Below, piece by piece: positions 30,003-36,038 of a stretch of DNA of 36,038 nucleotides. Under the pieces are notes generated by a model that saw only the letters and a list, made by a program, of their open reading frames with translations, was not told where the DNA came from and ran no database searches. This DNA comes from Thermoplasmatota archaeon (GTDB lineage Archaea; Thermoplasmatota; E2; DHVEG-1): assembly GCA_030612095.1 (NCBI GenBank), contig JAUWOO010000002.1, forward strand, positions 1 through 36,038, read 5' to 3'. The position numbers and the translations under genes were made by a program. Every line of letters starts with the position of its first letter. The first letter of the stretch is position 1.

Positions 30003-31118
30003 TTACATCACTCTATTGTATACGTCAATTGTTTTTTCTGCGACGCGATCCCATGTAAACAGATCTAACTCACGTTTTCCCTCTGTAGCCAATGTCTTGT
30101 GTAACGGATCATATCTCAACAAAGATATAATTTTATTTGCCATTTCATCAGTATCCCAAAAATCAACTCGTAAACAATTTTGAAAAGCCTCAGAGAAGCC
30201 AGCAGTTTTAGACGCAATAGTGGGAGTACCAGCAGAGACGGCTTCAAGAGCGGTTATGCCAAAAGGTTCACTAACAGAAGGCATAACATAAACATTAGAG
30301 ATTCTGTAAATATGTCTAACTTCTTCCTCAGTTAACAATCCAGTGAAAATAACTTTGCTAGAGATTCCCATATCAACAGCCTGGTTAATCAAACGAGGTA
30401 ACATGTCACCTGTACCGGCAACAACAAAACGGGAATCTGGCTCATATTCTAACACTTTTTTGGCAGCACGAAGGAAGAACTCGGCCCCTTTTTGAATCGT
30501 AAGTCTACCCAAAAACAATACAATCTCCTGTTTTTCGCCCTCTCCGATCGGATAAACAGCATTATAAACAACACTAATTTTATCGGGATTTATCCCATAT
30601 TTATCAACAATAACGCTTTTTGTAAAATGACTCACAGCAATAATACGATCTGCTTTTTCCATGCCTTCCCGCTCAATGTTGATAAACCAATCATTAGGGC
30701 ATATCCAACCAGAGCGATCATATTCGGTTGAATGAACACTTAGAATAAGTGGTATACCCAGCTTTTCCTTCAACGCCACACCAGCTTTCATTGTAAGCCA
30801 ATCATGACAATGAATCAAATCATAATTACCTTTTACTTTTTCAACAACCAGATCATTATATCGATATACACTTTCAAAAAACTGGCCGGCAAGTTCCTTA
30901 TCTTCAGGGCGATCATAGGGGAATATTTCAGTCTCCCCAACCTCTTTTATAACCAAATTTTTCTTACCACTGTTGCCTGCACTATGTTTAGTCTTAGGCA
31001 TATAAAAATCTACTTTTACATTTTCATCAGCAAGACTACGGGTGAGCCCATAACAATGAGTACCTAATCCACCTGCCTTAAACGGCGGATATTCCCAGCC
31101 AATCATTGCTACTTTCAT
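30003..31118 (-). CDS. Archaeal glycogen synthase (GT4/GT5-type glucosyltransferase)
   Basis: Extends alpha-1,4-glucan from a nucleotide-glucose donor. The length is 371 residues, GT-B fold. The N-terminus MKVAMIGWEYPPFKAGGLGT carries the glycine loop of glycogen/starch synthases. Further motifs are DLIHCHDWLT, VLFLGRLTIQKG and the E-x7-E motif EPFGITALE, then AVSAGTPTIAS. It is the first gene of a unit that continues into the GH57 amylase (1-nt gap) and probably the debranching enzyme. An AT-rich GGTTAATTTAGTTAA about 25 nt upstream of the ATG at 31118 fits a leaderless promoter. Donor (ADP- or UDP-glucose) is not determined, so no symbol is given. Confidence 0.85.
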   Translation of the reverse strand: MKVAMIGWEYPPFKAGGLGTHCYGLTRSLADENVKVDFYMPKTKHSAGNSGKKNLVIKEVGETEIFPYDRPEDKELAGQFFESVYRYNDLVVEKVKGNYDLIHCHDWLTMKAGVALKEKLGIPLILSVHSTEYDRSGWICPNDWFINIEREGMEKADRIIAVSHFTKSVIVDKYGINPDKISVVYNAVYPIGEGEKQEIVLFLGRLTIQKGAEFFLRAAKKVLEYEPDSRFVVAGTGDMLPRLINQAVDMGISSKVIFTGLLTEEEVRHIYRISNVYVMPSVSEPFGITALEAVSAGTPTIASKTAGFSEAFQNCLRVDFWDTDEMANKIISLLRYDPLHKTLATEGKRELDLFTWDRVAEKTIDVYNRVM

Positions 31119-31222
31119 TTACATACTCCATACTATTAACTAAATTAACCTTACATTCACACGGGTCATTGAATTTAGACCAATATCCATCTTTCTTCCA
31201 CCATTTATTCTTTAATCGCAAA

Positions 31223-31621
31223 TTATTTTAAATTATACATTTGTTTTTCGTTAATATATATCTTGCCTTCTTTAGCAAGCCAACCAAGTGCAGAACATGC
31301 TTCTTTCTCACCCATATCTGCCAATCGTCTTATTGTAGAAATGTTGACTTCTCCCCAAATATCCATTACTCCCCACACTATACCTGCATTATTACCAATT
31401 TCAGAAGTTAAGTTTGTAGCACCTAGCCCATAATGGACTTCATCTTCTTCAAATACCTTGTTTTCCCTAGCAAGCCAGCCTATTCCGGCATAGAACTCAT
31501 TTTCGTTGAGTTGTGTAGCTTTTAATATTTTATCTTTTTCAAGACATCTTTGTCCTTCTAAGGCAGCCCATATTTTCCCTGCACCCATTTCAAAGTTAAC
31601 TGTTAAACTCCTCACAAGCAT
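31223..31621 (-). CDS. Tandem winged-helix DUF2582-like protein
   Basis: A 132-residue protein made of two related halves. The first has AGKIWAALEGQRCLEKDKIL and AGIGWLARENKV. The second has AGIVWGVMDIWGEVNISTIR and SALGWLAKEGKIYI. This repeat matches the small winged-helix DUF2582 family (PF10771), usually one copy of about 65-70 residues. A nucleic-acid or protein interaction is likely; the function is unknown. The ATG at 31621 directly follows GGAGG with no gap, so translation may start further in, for example at the ATG for MGAGKIW. A TATA-like CTTATATTG lies near 31650. It is upstream of and codirectional with the glycogen synthase. Confidence 0.75.
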   Translation of the reverse strand: MLVRSLTVNFEMGAGKIWAALEGQRCLEKDKILKATQLNENEFYAGIGWLARENKVFEEDEVHYGLGATNLTSEIGNNAGIVWGVMDIWGEVNISTIRRLADMGEKEACSALGWLAKEGKIYINEKQMYNLK

Positions 31622-32185
31622 CCTCCAATGTAAATTACGTTATGAAATACTTCAATATAAGTCTATCTAAAAAATAGAGAAAAATCAATCGTAAATTTTA
31701 TCAAATATTGTCTTAAGCAAGGAGGTAAAGTAATAAACTAGATGTAGAAAAGATGGAAATCCATAGAAAAAATTAGAGTATTTATGATAGGAAAAGCAGG
31801 GTAAAAAGTTCTCATGAAAAACAACTATTTCGACTAAAGAAAAGTTGAAAAATAAACAATCACATGGTCATTTAGACGACTACTACTTTCCAAATATCAG
31901 AGTTAATATTGTTATTCAATCATTCCAGATTATTGGTTCACGTCTATTTGGAGATATTAGGCTTAAAATTGATTTGTTCATTTTTAGTTCGATTTCAAAA
32001 AATTCATCATTCATTTCGCTCAATATTATTATAATTTATATATTTAAATATTTTTCGTACTATATTATCGGCAGGTAACGATAAAAAGTGAAAAGAGGGG
32101 TTTTAGTGAGTTGTTCATTAGCCTCTTTGCACAACGAGCTAAACAATCAAGAGCGGTCAAGCAAAAACTCCACAAGATATGAAAA
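31622..32185. other. AT-rich intergenic region without recognisable gene
   Basis: About 560 bp. It holds the promoter of the DUF2582-like gene at its left end. An isolated AAGGAGGT near 31720 is followed by no usable start codon. An inverted repeat AAGAGG/CCTCTT near 32095-32136 could form a weak hairpin. Open frames here are short and unlike proteins. Confidence 0.5.
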
Positions 32186-32259
32186 CGGGCTTGAGGGGAT
32201 TCGAACCCCTGGCCGATCGGTTAAGAGCCGATTGCTCCACCTAGCTGAGCTACAAGCCC
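32186..32259 (-). tRNA. tRNA-Lys (anticodon CTT)
   Basis: A 74-nt cloverleaf. Acceptor GGGCTTG/CAAGCCC, anticodon stem ATCGG/CCGAT with loop CTCTTAA (anticodon CTT), T arm GGGGTTCGAATCCCC, discriminator G. CCA is not encoded. It lies 38 nt downstream of kptA, short enough for co-transcription; GTTTTC and GTTTTTG runs follow it. A plus-strand open frame across it, containing the string EGIRTPG, is the well-known artefact of translating antisense to a tRNA. Confidence 0.98.
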
Positions 32260-32297
32260 AAAAATTAAGAAATCACGCCGAAAACAAATGATGCCTA

Positions 32298-32966
32298 TTA
32301 ATGTTTTTCTTCCAATAATTTCTTTATCTCTGATTCATCTACTTTCGATATGTATTTAGCATCGATACTGTCTGTGATATATACATCTTTACCAGCATGA
32401 TATATATTTATACCATCCTCCCTTGCCTTTGCACCATCTATACTTAGAATGAGTGGATCGTCTGTTCTTACTCGTCCTGCCTCAATAGCTTTTTCTATAC
32501 TACCACTCAGATGTACCTTTCTTCGATCTACAGGGTACAAACCCCCCTCAATTATCATATCAGCTTCCTCTTCAGTGACTGGATAGTAAAATTCATCTAT
32601 CTCAGCAGGTGGAAGATCATCAAGACTCACGTCGATAGAATGGCCGTATGTCGCTCGCACCATGCCCCCATCAACCTGATATCTACCCCTCTGATCGGTA
32701 GCTACTAATGCCTCTATGTGGTGAACGCGGAGCCAATTGAAACCAGATCTACTAGTACCTATAGCATCAATCAATGATGAAATATGCACCCAACCTTTTC
32801 CATCCATCATCAACCCAAGTTTTTCAGGGAAATGACGTAACGCACCGGCAATAATGCGGCTTAACGAATTAAGCTCTTGATCACTCATCAGGAATTTTCC
32901 TTTTTTATCACAGACGGGGCAAAAATCCCCGCGGTAATACCCATGTTCCTCGCATTCAGACAACAT
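32298..32966 (-). CDS. kptA: RNA 2'-phosphotransferase KptA/Tpt1
   Basis: Transfers an RNA 2'-phosphate to NAD+, giving ADP-ribose-1'',2''-cyclic phosphate. The length is 222 residues. An N-terminal zinc knuckle (Cys5, His8, Cys16, Cys19: CEEHGYYRGDFCPVC) precedes the KptA core. The core shows ALRHFPEKLGL, RATYGHSIDV and KVHLSGSIEKAIEAGRVR, the Arg-His-Arg-type catalytic and NAD-binding segments of the family. The start is ATG at 32966 with a TATA-like TTTATACTT near 32990-33002, so it is probably leaderless. Archaeal tRNA ligation does not leave a 2'-phosphate, so the cellular substrate is unclear. Its neighbour is a tRNA gene. Confidence 0.93.
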   Translation of the reverse strand: MLSECEEHGYYRGDFCPVCDKKGKFLMSDQELNSLSRIIAGALRHFPEKLGLMMDGKGWVHISSLIDAIGTSRSGFNWLRVHHIEALVATDQRGRYQVDGGMVRATYGHSIDVSLDDLPPAEIDEFYYPVTEEEADMIIEGGLYPVDRRKVHLSGSIEKAIEAGRVRTDDPLILSIDGAKAREDGINIYHAGKDVYITDSIDAKYISKVDESEIKKLLEEKH

Positions 32967-33185
32967 ATTCTCATAACTGTAATCTAGATATTAAGTATAA
33001 ATTTTTGGCTTTGTAATGATATTATTTTCATAAAAAACAATTCAAAGACAAGTGAAGTTACTTGGTTGCGTTGTTGTCAAGCAGTAACAGGAGTAAATGA
33101 TAAGAAAAAAATAAAATTTAGCACGACTAAAATTATTCACAATAAAAATAGCCGTGTTAAATTATATCTAAAAAGGAGAAATAAC

Positions 33186-33260
33186 ATGGAAAGGAAAATA
33201 ATTGTAATAGAAATATGTGCGTTGTTACTTTTCACGAAGAAGGACCAGGATGGAATTTAG
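33186..33260 (+). pseudogene. Possible remnant of a secreted-protein gene (24 codons)
   Basis: AAAAAGGAG lies 8 nt before an ATG, and TATA-like AAATTATATCT lies at about 33159-33169, so this tiny frame has good expression signals. The peptide MERKIIVIEICALLLFTKKD looks like the front of a signal peptide and then stops at 33260. Its end overlaps the zinc-finger gene on the other strand. It may be the surviving 5' end of a deleted secreted-protein gene, or a real micro-protein. Confidence 0.3.
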
Positions 33261-33485
33261 TTCTTCTCTTTTTTTCAGACAATCAGGGCAATAACGAGCC
33301 AATCCATCAGGTCTTGGTTTACCGCAGTCATAGCAAAGACCTGCATTCAGCCGTCTCATACGCCATTCTCTATGGTATTCTCTTTGACAATCTTTGCAGT
33401 AACTTAACAACCTGTCTTTTTTCGTGCCATCTTTGTAAAACTGCGATGCAGGTAGAAATCGATGACATCTAGAACACTCTTTCAT
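33225..33485 (-). CDS. Small double zinc-finger protein
   Basis: An 86-residue protein with four CxxC pairs: CSRC (4-7) with CKDC (30-33), and CYDC (51-54) with CPDC (66-69). The first half (KECSRCHRFLPASQFYKDGT to CKDCQREYHREW) is like the zinc finger preceding HNH-type domains in phage and bacterial proteins, but no HNH motif follows. The basic linker WRMRRLNAG could contact nucleic acid. The start is ATG at 33485; no clear ribosome-binding site. It lies next to an IS-rich zone, so it may be of mobile origin. Function unknown. Confidence 0.65.
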   Translation of the reverse strand: MKECSRCHRFLPASQFYKDGTKKDRLLSYCKDCQREYHREWRMRRLNAGLCYDCGKPRPDGLARYCPDCLKKREELNSILVLLREK

Positions 33486-33801
33486 TGAGCAACACGTTTA
33501 ATTTTATCTGTTGATATACTAACTAAGTTTTTCTAGGGTTGGTTTTTTAAAGAAAAAGATGTTCTAATTAAATTGAAAGAAAAGTATAAAATAAGATAGT
33601 TAATAACACCTGTGGGGGGCTTCAGAATGTTGAAAGAGTTACCATCTTTTTATCCTGCATGCGGGGGGCTTCCCTTTACTTCTCCCTCAACCTTGAATTT
33701 TAAGAGAAACAGATGCTAGGCAAAGTGAGTGGAGAGGGTGGGATGAGATTACACTTTATATTAAGGAAGAATGGTAATCGTCCAAAATTAACTCCCCACT
33801 C
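33486..33801. other. Non-coding stretch with two G-rich direct repeats
   Basis: No gene seen. The 12-base motif G(T/C)GGGGGGCTTC occurs at 33613-33624 and 33661-33672, unusual in such AT-rich DNA. The IS4-type element begins at 33802. Confidence 0.45.
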
Positions 33802-33821
33802 CTCAGTAGGTTACACTTTTT
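33802..33821 (+). repeat. IS4-type left terminal inverted repeat
   Basis: 20 bp starting CTCAGTAGGTTACAC; pairs with 35235-35254 with one mismatch. Confidence 0.88.
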
Positions 33822-34030
33822 CCAAAAATCTCAAACCATAAAATTATTCTACAACTACTATAATATTTGTATGGTTGATATTAGCTGTATCATTTTACAA
33901 TTCCCCTCAAAGATTTTTATCTATTCAACAACATTAAAATGATTAAGGAGTATGGAGGGAGATATATCCCTAAATTAGATTGGGGTATTGCACAGAAAAC
34001 ATGCATTATGAATACTTATGAGGTTTTCCG

Positions 34031-35179
34031 TCAAACCTCTAAAATTCTAGATGGTTGTATTTTCCATTTTTTAAAAAATAGTGATAACAGCTGCAAGACG
34101 AATCGTTTGAACTGTCTGATATCAGCCCTTCTCAAATAACGAGAAATACTTCTAAGACCATCAAGGAAAAGCCCGACCATTCTTGTTTTTCCTTTTGGTG
34201 GTTTACGGATATCTTCACCAGCTATTTCCTTTCGTTCACCTTCAATCATACAAAAAACATAAGCGAATGCAATAGGGATCAGCATGGTTTCTATTCTTTT
34301 TGGATCGGTCACTTTGGTTTTTTCCAAATCAAAAGCATTACTTTTCCAGTCCTTATGCATACATTCAATACCAAATCTTAGACCATATATCTTATCAGAT
34401 AAAGAGGGTTTGTCTGATGTCGTAGCGACAACTAACGGTTCGTCATATTTTCTCTTCCAGATCAGTAACACATTCATCAAAAAACAACTATCACGAGTCA
34501 CTATTTGATTACGAAGAATTTTACGAGAACCCTTCTTCATCTTTTGAATCAATGAAGCAATCTTCACCTCCGGTTTATTCTCCTCCTTCAGGTACATACT
34601 GGATTTCATCCGCAACGTTGAACCAACATTATATATTTCTTTCAACCACCCCGCTAATTTTGGACTGGCAAACTCTCGATCAGCAACAACATGAATCGAT
34701 ATCTCAGAAAGCCAATCCATCTGCTGCAATCCTTCAATAACTGGAGTTAACACCTGTTTCCAGTGTTCCAACGAACTATTACCCCTGCGTCCAAAAACCA
34801 TCCAAAACAAGGGAAGAGCACGACCCTTATAACAAACAGAAACAGATAATATGTTGATCCATTTACTACGTTTTTTCCAATCAGTACGATCCATTGATAA
34901 TACAATCTCAGAAAGATTTTCAAGAAGCGGTCTCATAAGATAGATCAACGGCACAACAAAGAATTCAGGTTTTATCCGTTTATTTGATAAAAAACGACGA
35001 ATCCGTTGAGTGCAGGCATCCTTACTTGGACCGTTAATGGCTAACTCCTCACCTAATTTACACAAATGAGCCTTATTATTCTCCAAAAGACAGGTAACCA
35101 ATTCAACAAGTGTCTTTTTCAATGGTTTTGACAGCTTCAAATTTATAACATTAAACAAGTTATAAATAACCCCTTCCAA
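34031..35179 (-). CDS. IS4 family transposase
   Basis: A 382-residue DDE transposase. Asp97 (LSMDRTDWKK), Asp167 (VVADREFAS) and Glu272 form the catalytic triad. The IS4 signature Y-x2-R-x3-E-x6-K is complete at Tyr265, Arg268, Glu272 and Lys279 (IYGLRFGIECMHKDWKS). The frame is unbroken. The start is a TTG at 35179; an ATG at 35187 is in another frame, so the exact start is uncertain. It lies inside the 20-bp inverted repeats of the element, with about 230 bp of non-coding DNA on the left. Confidence 0.93.
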   Translation of the reverse strand: MEGVIYNLFNVINLKLSKPLKKTLVELVTCLLENNKAHLCKLGEELAINGPSKDACTQRIRRFLSNKRIKPEFFVVPLIYLMRPLLENLSEIVLSMDRTDWKKRSKWINILSVSVCYKGRALPLFWMVFGRRGNSSLEHWKQVLTPVIEGLQQMDWLSEISIHVVADREFASPKLAGWLKEIYNVGSTLRMKSSMYLKEENKPEVKIASLIQKMKKGSRKILRNQIVTRDSCFLMNVLLIWKRKYDEPLVVATTSDKPSLSDKIYGLRFGIECMHKDWKSNAFDLEKTKVTDPKRIETMLIPIAFAYVFCMIEGERKEIAGEDIRKPPKGKTRMVGLFLDGLRSISRYLRRADIRQFKRFVLQLLSLFFKKWKIQPSRILEV

Positions 35180-35204
35180 ATATTCATATGTTTTAATTTC
35201 GCAT

Positions 35205-35226
35205 CCCTATTAGGAAGCTAATAGGG
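35205..35226 (-). terminator. Perfect 9-bp hairpin upstream of the IS4-type transposase
   Basis: CCCTATTAG-GAAG-CTAATAGGG lies inside the element, between the right terminal repeat and the transposase start. It could stop incoming transcription or hide the transposase start in read-through RNA, a protection known in other IS families. The role here is inferred. Confidence 0.4.
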
Positions 35227-35234
35227 GTGTAATT

Positions 35235-35254
35235 AAAAAATGTAACCTACTGAG
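35235..35254 (-). repeat. IS4-type right terminal inverted repeat
   Basis: 20 bp ending GTAACCTACTGAG; matches the left repeat at 19 of 20 positions. Confidence 0.88.
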
Positions 35255-35279
35255 AAATCATATTAATATTTTGCACGTC

Positions 35280-35293
35280 CGCATCGGGATGCG
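35280..35293. other. Small palindrome next to the IS4-type right end
   Basis: CGCAT-CGGG-ATGCG, a 5-bp stem with a 4-base loop. Its GGGATGC also matches GCATCCC inside the element's right end in inverted orientation (35201-35207). Confidence 0.35.
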
Positions 35294-35380
35294 AGCCCCT
35301 AACTTACTAGTATGTAATTAGGTTTTATATCTGTTGATTCTGCATTGGATTTTTATACTTCAAATCAAACTATATTGAAT

Positions 35381-35404
35381 TGCAGGGGACTAGATTTGAA
35401 CTCG
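35381..35404 (-). repeat. tRNA-3'-end-like direct repeat, copy 1
   Basis: Read on the minus strand this resembles the T arm and acceptor end of a tRNA: CGAG-TTCAAAT-CTAG, then TCCCCTGCA. No matching 5' acceptor strand (GCAGGGG) is found upstream, so it is not a complete tRNA. A near-identical copy lies at 35819-35842. Confidence 0.45.
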
Positions 35405-35539
35405 CTTTTACCGGTAAATACCTGAGTTAGTTAGGTTTTAACCTTTTTTCAGATAATTTCATTGATAAAGACTTTAGTATATTTCAGCACCGCCATGGTG
35501 AATTATAGTTGATTAATTGAATCATTGATATCATAGCAT

Positions 35540-35677
35540 GTTCCCTTCGGGAAGGGAACTGCAATTTACTAGTAAAAAAAGGTTATTGTTTGGTTTTTTC
35601 CAAACCGAAGAGAATAGGGCGATTTGCTACCAAACAATTTATTGCATGTATGAGTATACTCCCGTTGGGAACATACT
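35540..35677 (+). other. Hairpin-rich segment with competing pairings
   Basis: Hairpin A: GTTCCCTT (35540-35547)/AAGGGAAC (35552-35559). Hairpin B: GTTTGG (35588-35593)/CCAAAC (35600-35605). Hairpin C: AGTATACTCCC (35653-35663)/GGGAACATACT (35667-35677), two mismatches. ATTGTTTGG (35585-35593) can pair instead with CCAAACAAT (35630-35638), and ATGTTCCC (35538-35545) with GGGAACAT (35667-35674). A 99-codon plus-strand frame (35538-35837) covers this but its start is simply the hairpin sequence; I do not call it a gene. Confidence 0.4.
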
Positions 35678-35818
35678 TTTAGAGTTAAATGCTCCTGCAT
35701 TTTTTAAAATACCAAAGATATTCAAGGTTTTGGTAAAGAATATCTCCAACAGATATAAAATTGCTAATTTACAGTTTTTTGCTTATGTTGAAGGTATTCT
35801 TGAGTTAACGAAGAATAA

Positions 35819-35842
35819 TGCAGGGGACGAGATTTGACTTCG
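35819..35842 (-). repeat. tRNA-3'-end-like direct repeat, copy 2
   Basis: Second copy of 35381-35404, about 438 bp away in the same orientation, differing by a substitution and a small shift near the end (GACGAGATTTGACTTCG against GACTAGATTTGAACTCG). Confidence 0.45.
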
Positions 35843-35921
35843 TTGAAAGATTTTTAATAACAAGTTCCATAATGGTGGATTATTAAATGAACATAAAAAC
35901 TTCGCTGGGAGAAAATCAACT

Positions 35922-36038
35922 ATGGCAGGTAACAAAGGAAACTACGTTTTTCAATCTGATTTTGCTGAAACAAATGTCGTTTCGCCTGATATTGAGATAT
36001 CTGTTGTAACTACTTTAAAGGATCTTAAGGATTTTTTC
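35922..36038 (+). CDS. N-terminal part of an unidentified protein, cut by window end
   Basis: An open frame from ATG at 35922 to the end of the window (39 codons), starting MAGNKGNYVFQSDFAETNVV and continuing SPDIEISVVTTLKDLKDFF. GGGAG lies about 10 nt upstream, and AT-rich TTTTTAATAAC lies at about 35851-35860. There is no signal peptide. Too short to assign to a family. Confidence 0.4.
   Translation, partial: MAGNKGNYVFQSDFAETNVVSPDIEISVVTTLKDLKDFF

Larger units (their letters stand above)
33802..35254 (-). mobile_element. IS4-type insertion sequence, about 1453 bp
   Basis: A transposase gene between 20-bp terminal inverted repeats: left 33802-33821 (CTCAGTAGGTTACAC...) and right 35235-35254 (ending ...GTAACCTACTGAG), 19 of 20 positions matching. 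I found no target-site duplication in the bases just outside, so it is older than the IS481-type element or its flanks have been rearranged. A perfect 9-bp hairpin lies between the right end and the transposase start. Confidence 0.88.

Noticed and set aside
31845..32078. 77-codon plus-strand frame in the gap before tRNA-Lys
   Set aside because: AT-rich, no ribosome-binding site or TATA element, and no recognisable motif.
32088..32291. 67-codon plus-strand frame containing EGIRTPG
   Set aside because: This is the known artefact of translating the antisense of a tRNA gene (here tRNA-Lys).
35538..35837. 99-codon plus-strand frame
   Set aside because: Its start encodes the GTTCCCTT/AAGGGAAC hairpin and its end encodes the tRNA-like repeat; better read as structured non-coding DNA.
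35887..36012. 41-codon frame starting ATG at 35887
   Set aside because: It stops within the window and overlaps the longer frame from 35922, which stays open to the end and has GGGAG upstream.
33225..36038. CRISPR array
   Set aside because: The repeats here are only paired copies with irregular spacing; no regularly spaced repeat-spacer pattern is seen anywhere in the window.

Overview
The window is archaeal. It carries an rRNA operon in the order 16S – tRNA-Ala – 23S (read on the minus strand). It also has archaeal isoprenoid-lipid genes (isopentenyl phosphate kinase, type 2 IPP isomerase, GGPP synthase), an archaeal-type GluRS, aEF-1beta with its four-CxxC zinc micro-protein partner, and many genes with a TATA-like element about 25 nt before the start codon. 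The AT-rich sequence, the membrane-anchored winged-helix regulator and the large secreted protein fit an uncultured euryarchaeal or Thermoplasmatota-like lineage. That placement is an inference; the complete 16S gene would settle it.

Layout: (1) 1-4850, rRNA operon with promoter, leader and a readable 16S processing stem; the 3' end of 23S is cut by the window edge. (2) 5.2-13.6 kb, pyrF followed by a surface-glycan block: MurG-like GT28-type transferase, GT-C membrane glycosyltransferase, two tandem GT4 paralogues, a radical SAM enzyme and an AglD/UPF0104-type membrane protein. (3) 13.6-14.8 kb, zinc micro-protein and aEF-1beta, convergent with a membrane-anchored regulator. (4) 14.85-19.4 kb, the ipk-fni-idsA-gltX operon. 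(5) 19.5-22.9 kb, a 1151-residue secreted, membrane-anchored protein with a possible C25-like His/Cys pair. (6) 23.1-24.9 kb, a small zinc protein and an intact IS481-type element with a 7-bp target duplication. (7) 25.1-31.6 kb, a glycogen block: phosphorylase facing debranching enzyme, GH57 amylase and glycogen synthase, followed by a DUF2582-like protein. (8) 31.6-33.5 kb, tRNA-Lys, KptA and a zinc-finger protein. (9) 33.5-36.0 kb, an accessory zone with an IS4-type element, tRNA-3'-end-like direct repeats, many hairpins and the start of a gene cut by the window end.

How the genes fit together: the isoprenoid operon supplies C20 precursors for membrane lipids and probably for polyprenyl carriers. 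The glycan block would assemble and transfer sugars on such carriers. The glycogen block makes (synthase) and breaks down (phosphorylase, debranching enzyme, amylase) storage glucan. Perfect palindromes upstream of the phosphorylase suggest it is regulated. I do not see a clear new defence or mobile system. The most unusual pieces are the large surface protein, the glycan block with its radical SAM enzyme, the glgP palindromes and the structured region at the right end.
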